Part shown: one piece after another, positions 30,349 through 37,074 of the stretch
Position numbering within the stretch: position 1 is the stretch's first letter
How the letters are laid out: the number at the start of each line of letters is the position of its first letter
NCBI GenBank assembly: GCA_001822675.1
Contig: MHRY01000005.1
Span: 1-37,110 of the forward strand
Length of the DNA: 37,110 nucleotides
Direction of reading: 5' to 3'
Source: Candidatus Taylorbacteria bacterium RIFCSPLOWO2_01_FULL_45_34b
GTDB taxonomy: Bacteria > Patescibacteriota > Minisyncoccia > Phycocordibacterales > DSPV01
The notes under the pieces: model-generated
Told to the model about the DNA's origin: nothing
Database searches by the model: none
The model's input: only the letters and a program-made list of their open reading frames with translations
Program-made: the position numbers and the translations under genes

Positions 30349-30595
30349 GAGGCCACAGGTATATTTTTTGTACCAACAAAAAATACCGAGGCGGGGTCGC
30401 GAGTACTTAGGCTTTTGTTGGCTTTTGCGACAAAAGACTTAGTAACTTGTGACACAAAAAATAATCTGGCCTGCTCCAGTCTTTTTGTTATGGCACGAAG
30501 CTGCAGGCATGTTTTTTCGGCAGAAAAAACAGACGAGACGTGGTCAGAAAACTTTGCGAGTGGCTATGAGTAAAATATTTGTGACACAAAACACA
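30318..30595 (+). repeat. Diverged tandem duplication downstream of tRNA-Glu
   Basis: Unit 1 (30318-30465) and unit 2 (30466-about 30595) share in order a CTGCTCCAGT box, TTTTTG(C/T)TATGGCA, GCAGG/CACAGG, A- and T-rich arms, and TTGTGACACAAAA at the end. Substitutions and small gaps separate them. The ORF at 30331-30573 spans both units and is considered non-coding. The 30302-30968 gap holds this duplication, the palindromes at 30760-30803 and 30860-30887, and the terminator of the next gene. Confidence 0.6.
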
Positions 30596-30759
30596 CGCGT
30601 GTCTTTTTCAGTATAGAAAAATGTGCGAGAAGACTGGGGCTTATTACTTCTCACCGCGATCTGAAATATGGTAGTGGGTTTTTTATGGAAAAAATTTACC
30701 TAATAGATACACCGTTGTCTATGTTTTTTGTGGGTGCTACAGCACTTTTTTCGTTGAGT

Positions 30760-30803
30760 GTAATTACAAATTAACTTCCGACCGGAAGTTAATTTGTAAT
30801 TAC
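30760..30803. repeat. Palindrome with GACC loop, copy 2
   Basis: A 20-bp perfect stem starting GTAATTACAAAT closes on GACC. It shares outer arms and loop with 15559-15600. A separate 28-bp palindrome (CTTCTCTTACGATA and complement) lies at 30860-30887. Confidence 0.7.
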
Positions 30804-30944
30804 TTTCGTTTGGATTTTTGAGGTTTGTAATGAAACTAGAGAATAAACATTCTCGATGTCTTCTCTTACGATATATCGTAAGAGAAGGGATTGAAAGAAT
30901 TTCTTAGGTGCAGTCTAAACTTTTTTATTTACCATGATTATTTA

Positions 30945-30984
30945 AAAACAAAAACCGCCGCTTCCAATTTAAGGAGAGCGGCGG
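30945..30984 (-). terminator. Terminator overlapping the end of the 30969-31337 gene
   Basis: On the minus strand CCGCCGCT and AGCGGCGG pair and are followed by TTTTTGTTTTT. The stop codon lies in the hairpin loop. Confidence 0.8.
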
Positions 30985-31337
30985 CGAAGGTGGGCAACAA
31001 GCCCGGAGACTCTGGCTGAAAGCCAGTGTGCAAAGGCCCGAAGGGTGGGGTAGATCTGGGGGGCAATGATGCGCACTTGTCTCCAAAACCATCGCCCAAA
31101 TCGGGTGGCGTATGGCCGAAGCCACCGGAAGAAAAGGACGAGCAAGTGCTGGCTCTCTCGAAGCAGGTAGACCACCAAGGGGATTACTACAACAGTCAGT
31201 GTCCACTTAATGATCTTGCGGGCAAGTTTTCCGGCCCACCTGACGTAGCGGTTGAGACCTTTTGGTCCTGAAATGAGGAAAACGATTCCTCCGATGGCGA
31301 TAAAGATCGCCAGTAAATTTACAAAAAGCTCTTTCAC
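30969..31337 (-). CDS. Small basic membrane protein
   Basis: The 122-aa protein starts at GTG and has two hydrophobic helices (about 5-24, FVNLLAIFIAIGGIVFLISG, and about 43-60, IIKWTLTVVVIPLVVYLL). The C-terminal half is rich in Arg and Trp (FFRWLRPYATRFGRWFWRQV) and should bind membrane or nucleic acid. I recognise no family. The unit has a promoter TTGACA-17 bp-TACTCT, a GAGGAAA ribosome site and a terminator. Confidence 0.7.
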   Translation of the reverse strand: MKELFVNLLAIFIAIGGIVFLISGPKGLNRYVRWAGKLARKIIKWTLTVVVIPLVVYLLRESQHLLVLFFRWLRPYATRFGRWFWRQVRIIAPQIYPTLRAFAHWLSARVSGLVAHLRRRSP

Positions 31338-31359
31338 GGTACGGTTTCCTCTGTGCGAA

Positions 31360-31388
31360 AGAGTAGCATATAAATACTATACTGTCAA
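31360..31388 (-). promoter_or_regulatory. Promoter of the small basic membrane protein gene
   Basis: On the minus strand TTGACA (31388-31383) and TACTCT (31365-31360) are 17 bp apart. Confidence 0.75.
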
Positions 31389-31542
31389 GTTTCCGTGCAA
31401 AAAGCAAGCCATTTCTCTCTTGTTTCGGTTCAGGTAATTTTCTTCAAGAAGTATATAATAATTCTATATAATACTATGTAGACCAAGAAAATAATTATGC
31501 TTGTCGGCGGGTGGTTTTGGAAGCAGATTACGAAAAATCCTG

Positions 31543-32166
31543 ATGTTTAAAAATAGAAGAGAGGCGGGTCAAAAGCTCGCCAAAAAACTTGAGGTGTATC
31601 GGGGGGCAAAGGCGATCGTGATCGCGCTCCCACGAGGCGGAGTTGTTGTGGGTTATGAGGTTGCCCGAGCACTCTCCCTTCCTTTTGATATCATCGTTGT
31701 TAGAAAAATTGGGCATCCCACCAATCCGGAATACGCGATTGGAGCGGTTGATGAAATCGGCACTACCATTTTAAATGAGGATGAGACAGCGACCGTGGAC
31801 ACAGAGTGGCTTCGTGAAGAAATCGCGCGGGAGCAAAAAGAAGCGAAACGCCGAAGTCTTCTTTATCGTAAAGGCAGAAAATCTCCCAATCTTTCTGGTA
31901 AAATTATTATCATTGTTGACGATGGTATCGCGACTGGTCTCACAATGCGGCTGGCGGTGCGTTCCGTGAAAGCTCAAAAGCCCGAGAAAATAATCGTGGC
32001 CGTACCAGTCGCGTCTGCAGAATCTCTGCGGGTGGAGAAAGATGAGGGAGCCCATGAGATCGTGGTTCTCGAACCTCCCGAGGAGTTCGTGGGCGCTGTC
32101 GGCGCGCATTACCTCCGGTTTGAGCAAGTCGAGGATGAGGAAGTGATCCGTCTTTTACATCCCTAA
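31543..32166 (+). CDS. Phosphoribosyltransferase-domain protein
   Basis: The 207-aa protein has a type I PRTase fold: IVIALPRGGVVVGYEVARAL, FDIIVVRKIGHPTNPEYAIGAV, and the PRPP loop IIIIVDDGIATGLTMRLAV. It resembles the stand-alone PRTase family whose substrate is not well known. The ATG at 31543 opens the conserved part; the track start at 31501 would use a TTG. The TAA stop is also the left flank of the repeat element at 32167-32349, so the insertion kept the reading frame intact. Confidence 0.85.
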   Translation: MFKNRREAGQKLAKKLEVYRGAKAIVIALPRGGVVVGYEVARALSLPFDIIVVRKIGHPTNPEYAIGAVDEIGTTILNEDETATVDTEWLREEIAREQKEAKRRSLLYRKGRKSPNLSGKIIIIVDDGIATGLTMRLAVRSVKAQKPEKIIVAVPVASAESLRVEKDEGAHEIVVLEPPEEFVGAVGAHYLRFEQVEDEEVIRLLHP

Positions 32167-32349
32167 GAGCCTGTTCATAATCTAATGCCTAGATGAAATG
32201 TCCAAAATTCGTTGCGAAAATTGCGGATTTTGAGGAAGCATATCGAGATACGCTGACGAAAAAGACGCAATTTGTAGCAGAATTTTGAACATTTCAGCAG
32301 GCAAGTGATATCTTGAGCCGGATTGTACGGTTAGATTATGAACAGGCTC
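32167..32349 (+). repeat. Inverted-repeat structured element, copy 2
   Basis: A 183-bp copy with perfect 19-bp terminal inverted repeats (GAGCCTGTTCATAATCTAA and complement) and TAA on both flanks. The inner stem AAATGTCCAAAATT/AATTTTGAACATTT and the next stem AAATTGCG/CGCAATTT differ in sequence from copies 1 and 3 but pair equally well. Confidence 0.88.
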
Positions 32350-32364
32350 TAAGAAGTCTGTTTG

Positions 32365-32402
32365 AAAAAACAAGCCATTCCTTCTTGCGAGGGAATGGCT
32401 TG
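32365..32402 (-). terminator. Terminator of the 32415-32600 ORF
   Basis: On the minus strand CAAGCCATTCC and GGAATGGCTTG form an 11-bp stem followed by TTTTTT. It is related to the hairpin at 1935-1987. Confidence 0.85.
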
Positions 32403-32414
32403 TATGCTGGCTCG

Positions 32415-32600
32415 CTAGGCGGCCGGTGCCTCTTGCTTCAAGCGGACTGGCTCGAGAAGTGATAGGTTGAGATCCGAACCTGACGGGTTGTCTTTGGGCA
32501 CGAACCCTTCACTCCACCGAACCATCGGCCTGATGTCACTGTAGAACTCCACTTGCTTACACCCTTCACTTGAAGGGTGTCCAGAAATAGTGGTTTCCAT
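32415..32600 (-). CDS. Small hypothetical protein
   Basis: This 61-aa ORF has no recognisable domain (QVEFYSDIRPMVRWSEGF, SLLEPVRLKQEAPAA). It is kept because a strong terminator follows 12 nt after its stop and because nothing else explains that terminator. The promoter is not clear; TAAAGT lies 9 nt before the ATG. A competing frame (32438-32644) reads through the same DNA. It could be a small RNA instead. Confidence 0.4.
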   Translation of the reverse strand: METTISGHPSSEGCKQVEFYSDIRPMVRWSEGFVPKDNPSGSDLNLSLLEPVRLKQEAPAA

Positions 32601-32658
32601 ATCGAACTACACTTTACGCCTGATTTAAAAAAGATGCCAGTCATGGTAGATTATTTTT

Positions 32659-33189
32659 GTGGATAAGAAATCAAAAATACTGCCAGCGGATTTTTTCAAT
32701 CGCGATACCCTAAAAGTGGCGCGAGACTTGCTTGGAAAGTTTCTTGTGCGAAAAATCGGTCGACGCGTTCTCTCCGACGTGATTACTGAAGTTGAGGCGT
32801 ACGATGGATTTGATGATAGGGCTTCCCATTCGCACCGAGGGATGACAAAGCGAAACGAGCCGATGTTTGGCGAGGCCGGAATTTTTTATGTTTATTTTAC
32901 CTATGGCATGCACTTTATGCTCAACATTGTGACGGGAGAAAAAGACTATCCTGCCGCGGTGCTTATTCGTGGACTGCAACATGTTTCCGGCCCCGCGCGC
33001 CTGACCAAAAAATTTCGGATTGATAAAAAATTAAATGGCCTACCTGTATCAAAGAAAAGTGGCCTTTGGGTTGAGGATAGGGGAGTTGTCGTCTCTAAAA
33101 AACAAATAAAACAAACGCCGCGAATCGGAGTTTTATATGCTGGGCCTGTTTGGGCCAAAAAGCCCTATCGATTTGTTTTTGAAAGTTAA
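32659..33189 (+). CDS. mpg: 3-methyladenine DNA glycosylase (AAG/Mpg family)
   Basis: The 176-aa protein follows the alkyladenine glycosylase pattern: VARDLLGKFLVR, ITEVEAYDGFDDRASHSHRG (containing the catalytic Glu), RNEPMFGEAGIFYVYFTYGMHF and AAVLIRGLQ, and ends with GPARLTKKF. It removes alkylated purines to start base excision repair. It starts at GTG, with TAGATTAT just 4-5 nt upstream, suggesting leaderless transcription. It is slightly shorter than the usual 190-200 aa. Confidence 0.93.
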   Translation: MDKKSKILPADFFNRDTLKVARDLLGKFLVRKIGRRVLSDVITEVEAYDGFDDRASHSHRGMTKRNEPMFGEAGIFYVYFTYGMHFMLNIVTGEKDYPAAVLIRGLQHVSGPARLTKKFRIDKKLNGLPVSKKSGLWVEDRGVVVSKKQIKQTPRIGVLYAGPVWAKKPYRFVFES

Positions 33190-33251
33190 GAGTTTTGTTC
33201 ACAATCTTCCCGCCTGATTTTTCCGCCCGCCAGAAAATTTCTTACCCGTCA

Positions 33252-33299
33252 TTTCATGTTACACAACTCAAGCGTACGCTTGAGTTGTGTAACATGAAA
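33252..33299. other. 48-bp perfect palindrome
   Basis: TTTCATGTTACACAACTCAA and GCGTACGC form a fully symmetric 24-bp-arm palindrome with no loop. It lies in the gap between mpg and the convergent small gene at 33354-33554. It may end transcription from both sides or be a repeat remnant. Confidence 0.75.
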
Positions 33300-33353
33300 C
33301 AATACCTAATATCCATATCTTCTGCCTCGGTTGCCGCGAGATGTTCCGAAGCT

Positions 33354-33554
33354 CTAATAATTTCCTTTTTCCCCACGCTTTTCCGAGACTTCTTCCTGTT
33401 TCCTCTCCCACTCACGCCGGTGATCAAGAGGAATCTCTTGCTTTGTTTTTATTTTTGGTTTTAAGTTGTCTTTTTCTTTTCTCACGACCTCTTCCGCTGT
33501 CTTTTCACCTTCGACAACCGCGTGCATCTCTTTGAACCACTCTTCTGATTTCAT
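33354..33554 (-). CDS. Small charged hypothetical protein
   Basis: The 66-aa product is highly charged and helical (SEEWFKEMHAVVEGEKTAEE, REWERKQEEVSEKRGEKG). I recognise no family. It begins 15 nt after the YqeY-like gene stop on the same strand, so it is probably co-transcribed. It has no membrane segment or Cys. Overlapping + strand ORFs are less protein-like. Confidence 0.55.
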   Translation of the reverse strand: MKSEEWFKEMHAVVEGEKTAEEVVRKEKDNLKPKIKTKQEIPLDHRREWERKQEEVSEKRGEKGNY

Positions 33555-33569
33555 GTTTTTATTATAGAA

Positions 33570-34025
33570 TTACGAAAATAAACTCTCAACAACTGCTTTC
33601 ACGTCTCCTCCGTTTGCTTTGCCTTTCAATTCTTTCATGACTGCACCAACAAGTTGTCCCATTTTTGCTTTATCGGTTACACCAAGTCTGGTTTTAACCT
33701 CCTCTGCCACTTTTTTAATTTCTTCTTTGGGCATACTCATTGGTAGGTACGTTTCAAGAATCATTAGTTCCGCCGTTTCGTCGACGACTAAATCTTCTCG
33801 CCCGCCCGCTTTGAATTGTTCGATTGAATCTTTATGTTGTTTGACCGAGCGTTTGATAACCGAAAGCGCTTCTTCATCCGTGGCTTCCTCTTGAGGTTTT
33901 CGGCCTCGAGCAACCAGTTCGTTTGTAAAACCAGCAAGGAGGCTTCGAAGCACGCTAAGCCGCACAGTTTCCTTTTTAAGTAGCGCTTCTTTCATCTGGC
34001 TTTTTATTTGTTGCTGTAGTGACAT
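33570..34025 (-). CDS. GatB/YqeY domain protein
   Basis: The 151-aa protein is a stand-alone YqeY: LQQQIKSQMKEALLKKE at the start, RLSVLRSLLAGFTNE, RGREDLV-like GGREDLVVDETAEL and ILETYLPMSMPKEEI, then MGQLVGAVMKELKGKANGGDV. The domain is the tRNA-binding tail of GatB; the free form may help tRNA-dependent amidation or act on tRNA. The ATG at 34025 opens the conserved helix, 3 codons after the track start. Confidence 0.9.
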   Translation of the reverse strand: MSLQQQIKSQMKEALLKKETVRLSVLRSLLAGFTNELVARGRKPQEEATDEEALSVIKRSVKQHKDSIEQFKAGGREDLVVDETAELMILETYLPMSMPKEEIKKVAEEVKTRLGVTDKAKMGQLVGAVMKELKGKANGGDVKAVVESLFS

Positions 34026-34083
34026 AGTACGCACGTTTTATGTATATATTTTATACTATCACACTTTGAAAGCCGTTGGTATA

Positions 34084-35190
34084 ATGATTTCCATGTCAAA
34101 CCTCTTGATTGTTATTGTATTTGTCGGCATCGTTTCCGTCATTTTCTTGAATGTTTTTTTCTGGCTCCGACATTATTCCGGGCGTAAAAAACCAGAAGAA
34201 GAAAGCACAGTTGGCTTTAAGTTGCTTTTGGATCAGATGAATCAACTGACTCATACCGTCGATCGGAAAATGGGCGAGACGAGCAAAATGGTGCATGATT
34301 CGGTTACGACCCAGTTTAGCGAATCGCAGAAACTTATTAAGAATATCAACGAGGAGGTGACCAACCGTTTGATGGAGGTGACCAAGCGCCTAACTGAATC
34401 AACCGAGGCGAGTAAGCAGGTGTTTACGATTGCCGACCAACTACAATCATTGCAAGATATTTTAAAAAATCCAAAACAGCGCGGGGTGCTGGGCGAGTAT
34501 TATCTTGAAGCCCTTCTTAAGAATGTCTTGCCGCCCGAGAGTTATAAAATGCAGTATGCCTTTCAAGATGGAATGATTGTTGATGCGGCGGTGTTTGTGA
34601 AGGATAAAATCATTCCGATTGATTCGAAGTTTTCGCTCGAAAATTACAATCGGCTTATGGTTGAACGAAATGGAGCGGAGAAAGAGCGGCTCGAAAAGTT
34701 ATTCGTAAACGATTTGAAACTGCGTATTCAAGAGACTGCAAAATACATCCGTCCGGCCGCCGGAACTATGGATTTTGCTTTCATGTTTATTCCGCATGAA
34801 GCTATTTATTATGATCTGTTGGTCAATCGAGTGGGGGCTATTACGGACGACACCGAAAATTTGATTCAGCGCGCCGCCGGAAAGTATCGGGTCATTATTG
34901 TGTCGCCGACTTCCTTTTTGGCCTACTTACAGACTGTGCTTCAAGGATTAAACGCGCTTCGAATCGAGGAAACAGCGAAGGATATTGTGAAGCGGGTAGG
35001 GGAGCTTGGTAAACATTTGAAAACGTACGAAGACTACCACGATAAAATGGGTAACAGTTTGGCCACGGTTTTCAATCACTACAACGCTTCAGGCAAGGAA
35101 TTTAAAAAGATTGATAAAGACATTTTCCGCATTACCGGCGCCGCGCCCGGGCTTGAGGCTGTGGCGCTTGAGAAGCCTGATATTGAATGA
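34084..35190 (+). CDS. rmuC: RmuC-family DNA recombination protein
   Basis: The 368-aa protein has an N-terminal membrane helix (MSNLLIVIVFVGIVSVIFLN), a long coiled coil (about 40-125) and the RmuC nuclease-like domain: KQRGVLGEYYLEALLKNVLP, DAAVFVKDKIIPIDSKFSLENY (with the Asp and Lys of a PD-(D/E)XK-like site) and VIIVSPTSFLAYLQTVLQGL. RmuC limits inversions at short inverted repeats, notable given the many palindromes in this genome. TATAAT ends just before the ATG; a second ATG is at 34093. The stop overlaps the next gene (ATGA). Confidence 0.92.
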   Translation: MISMSNLLIVIVFVGIVSVIFLNVFFWLRHYSGRKKPEEESTVGFKLLLDQMNQLTHTVDRKMGETSKMVHDSVTTQFSESQKLIKNINEEVTNRLMEVTKRLTESTEASKQVFTIADQLQSLQDILKNPKQRGVLGEYYLEALLKNVLPPESYKMQYAFQDGMIVDAAVFVKDKIIPIDSKFSLENYNRLMVERNGAEKERLEKLFVNDLKLRIQETAKYIRPAAGTMDFAFMFIPHEAIYYDLLVNRVGAITDDTENLIQRAAGKYRVIIVSPTSFLAYLQTVLQGLNALRIEETAKDIVKRVGELGKHLKTYEDYHDKMGNSLATVFNHYNASGKEFKKIDKDIFRITGAAPGLEAVALEKPDIE

Positions 35191-35768
35191 GAGACTCTTT
35201 TGATAAAATTCTCCTTGTTGCTGAAGTAAAAACTTGTTCGCCTTTTGGGTACAAAGCGGACAAGTCATGGGAGGAACAATTCGAACTCGCAAATAGGATT
35301 GGAGATATTATTTCGATTCATACCCACGAAGCGTGGGGCGGTTCATTTGAGGATATCAGCCGTGCCCGCAGGTTGACGAAAAAACCAATTTTAGCCAAAG
35401 GCATTCACGAAACGGATGAAGAGATTATCAAAGCTATTCGATTGGGTGCCACCTACGCTTTGGTCGTTGGTCGCGTGCCACGCCTCAATCCAAATTTTGT
35501 CAGAGAACATTGTTGGATTGAACCCCTTTCGATCGATCAAATTCAAGATGTCCCGGAGGACCTCAGATTAGTGTGGAACTCTCGAGATCTTCAGACTGGA
35601 GGTCTTAAAAAGCACACGATCATGGATGTGAAAAGATTATGGAGTGGATGGCTCTGTATGGCGAGTAATCTCAAGACTCCGGAAGATGTCATAAACACTC
35701 CAGTTGCCATTGATGCAGTGCTTATTGGTACATATCTGGCTAATTTCAAACACAATCGGGGTTTTTAG
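35187..35768 (+). CDS. TrpC-like (indole-3-glycerol phosphate synthase-related) TIM-barrel protein
   Basis: By eye the 193-aa protein aligns with IGPS along its length: VAEVKTCSPFG (family AEIKxxSPSxG), IHTHEAWGGSFEDI (T-x-x-x-F-G-G-S), KKPILAKGI (P-V-L-x-K-D-F), CWIEPLSID (L-V-E-V-H), VWNSRDLQTGG (I-G-I-N-N-R-D-L), SNLKTPEDV and IDAVLIGTYLA. Lys, Glu and Asn of the active site appear kept. It is shorter than IGPS (about 250-260 aa), starting near the first strand. No other trp gene is in the window, so the substrate may differ. It overlaps rmuC by 4 bp. Confidence 0.7.
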   Translation: MRDSFDKILLVAEVKTCSPFGYKADKSWEEQFELANRIGDIISIHTHEAWGGSFEDISRARRLTKKPILAKGIHETDEEIIKAIRLGATYALVVGRVPRLNPNFVREHCWIEPLSIDQIQDVPEDLRLVWNSRDLQTGGLKKHTIMDVKRLWSGWLCMASNLKTPEDVINTPVAIDAVLIGTYLANFKHNRGF

Positions 35769-35938
35769 AAGAAATTTACGAAGGCGCTTTGATTAAAAAA
35801 TGGTCGGGCGCTTTTTTCTTGCTTTTTTGAGAAAGATATGTAAAATGGCAGAATCTATGGATCCCGTTGGAAGCTTTCTTGCGGGGGCTTAGTAATTTTA
35901 TGAATCAGACTCAAAATAACACCATGGCTTCTAACGGG

Positions 35939-36256
35939 ATGGAATTTGCCGTAATACAAACAGGAGGCAAGCAGTACAAAGTCTCGGTGGGGGAAAGCCT
36001 TACCATCGAAAAGATACTCGGTTCCTTCAAGGTGGGCGACAAAATCACTTTCGATAAAGTGCTTCTTGTTGATAACGGCAAAGACACCACTATCGGCACC
36101 CCTTATATTTCTGGCGCAAAAGTTGAAGCCACGCTCTCGGAAATCGGCCGCGCCGCGAAGGTTCTTGTGGTCAAATACAAACAAAAAAGCCGCTACCTAA
36201 AACGGAACGGTCATCGCCAACCTTTCTTCAAGGTTAAGATTGATTCTCTTAAATAA
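35939..36256 (+). CDS. rplU: Large ribosomal subunit protein bL21
   Basis: The 105-aa form starting at 35939 is standard length for L21: MEFAVIQTGGKQYKVSVGE, then KVGDKITFDKVLLVDNG, TTIGTPYISGAKVEATL and KYKQKSRYLKRNGHRQPFFKV, the typical C-terminal K-x-K-x-x-x-Y-x-x-x-x-G-H-R-Q. An in-frame upstream ATG at 35900 with a GGGGGC site could add 13 residues, so the start is uncertain. rpmA is not next to it; instead the convergent clpP follows. Confidence 0.95.
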   Translation: MEFAVIQTGGKQYKVSVGESLTIEKILGSFKVGDKITFDKVLLVDNGKDTTIGTPYISGAKVEATLSEIGRAAKVLVVKYKQKSRYLKRNGHRQPFFKVKIDSLK

Positions 36257-36299
36257 ATAAAAAATATGCCCCGCTCCGACTTTGTCGAGAGCGGGGCAT
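36257..36299 (-). terminator. Terminator between rplU and clpP
   Basis: ATGCCCCGCTC and GAGCGGGGCAT pair around CGACTTTGTCG (itself able to pair). On the minus strand (clpP direction) ATTTTTTATT follows. Similar hairpins with the same CGACTTTGTCG-type centre lie inside array C (6577-6608, 6418-6447). Confidence 0.75.
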
Positions 36300-36310
36300 T
36301 TACTACGAAG

Positions 36311-36889
36311 CTACTTCTTCTCCACTTCCCGACGGATAAACTTTCTGGTCGGGACGATCTCATCAATGAGCCCGAACTCGAGAGCTTCCTCGGCCGTCAT
36401 GTTTCGATCTTTTTCACATTCACACCGGATTACCTCAATTGTTTTCCCCGTTCGTTCGGCGAGGATTTTGTATAGGTAATTTTGATTCACCTCCGTCTTC
36501 GCTAGGATATCCATTCTCTTTGTCTCATCCCGCATGTCGTCGAGTTTTACTTGTCTTTGGGAGACATGATGAATGAGAATTTTTGAATGGGGGAGGCACA
36601 TCCGGACATCGCAACCCTGAAGGATAATCGCCGCCATGCTTCGGGCAAAGCCGATCACGATTCCTTCAACTGTGTTTCGGTAGCACGCAACGCCGTCGTA
36701 AATGTGGAGGCCGATATCAACATCGCCACCAGATGAAGTAATGAGTATTTTAATCGGTGGAGTTCCGGCGGCGGCAAGTTCCGTCAATGCGTTTCGTACG
36801 TAGTCGGCTGTTTCTTCGTCTATAGTTCCTCTGATGTCGAGGATGTGTTTCTGAAGTAGACGTGTCTGTTGGTCAGATAGGTGTCGCAT
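36311..36889 (-). CDS. clpP: ATP-dependent Clp protease proteolytic subunit
   Basis: The 192-aa protein is ClpP: RGTIDEETADYVRNAL, ILITSSGGDVDIGLHIYDG (oxyanion glycines), IVIGFARSMAAIIL with the catalytic Ser, SKILIHHVSQ with the catalytic His, and TAEEALEFGLIDEIV near the Asp. It forms the barrel that degrades unfolded proteins delivered by Clp ATPases. The oxyanion and Ser motifs deviate from the common G-x-A-A-S-M-G, but the residues needed are present. A promoter lies at 36935-36963. Confidence 0.93.
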   Translation of the reverse strand: MRHLSDQQTRLLQKHILDIRGTIDEETADYVRNALTELAAAGTPPIKILITSSGGDVDIGLHIYDGVACYRNTVEGIVIGFARSMAAIILQGCDVRMCLPHSKILIHHVSQRQVKLDDMRDETKRMDILAKTEVNQNYLYKILAERTGKTIEVIRCECEKDRNMTAEEALEFGLIDEIVPTRKFIRREVEKK

Positions 36890-36934
36890 AATTTTTTCGG
36901 TCTGTTTTGTTGTTCCCGTTTATTTTCTAAAGCT

Positions 36935-36963
36935 AAGTTAGCACGTTTAATTATATGTGTCAA
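36935..36963 (-). promoter_or_regulatory. clpP promoter
   Basis: On the minus strand TTGACA (36963-36958) and TAACTT (36940-36935) are 17 bp apart. It is divergent from the + promoter at 36973-37000. Confidence 0.65.
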
Positions 36964-36972
36964 TATATACTC

Positions 36973-37000
36973 TTGACAAAATACTATATATGTGTATAAT
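36973..37000 (+). promoter_or_regulatory. Strong + strand promoter
   Basis: Perfect TTGACA (36973-36978) and TATAAT (36995-37000) hexamers are spaced by 16 bp. Confidence 0.85.
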
Positions 37001-37006
37001 CTGTGT

Positions 37007-37074
37007 CAGATTGTAGACCGACGGAACCCCCTCAATCCGAACACCCTGATCAATTGGAATCAGAGGTGTTTTTT
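37007..37074 (+). ncRNA. Short promoter-terminator unit (sRNA or attenuator leader)
   Basis: About 35 nt after the predicted start, ACACC-CTGAT and ATCAG-A-GGTGT pair and are followed by TTTTTT. No ORF of note fits. The transcript would be about 65-70 nt, either a small RNA or an attenuated leader of a gene beyond the window edge. Confidence 0.5.

Noticed and set aside
30331-30573. 80-aa ORF after tRNA-Glu
   Set aside because: It spans a diverged tandem duplication with insertions that break any shared frame between the two units.
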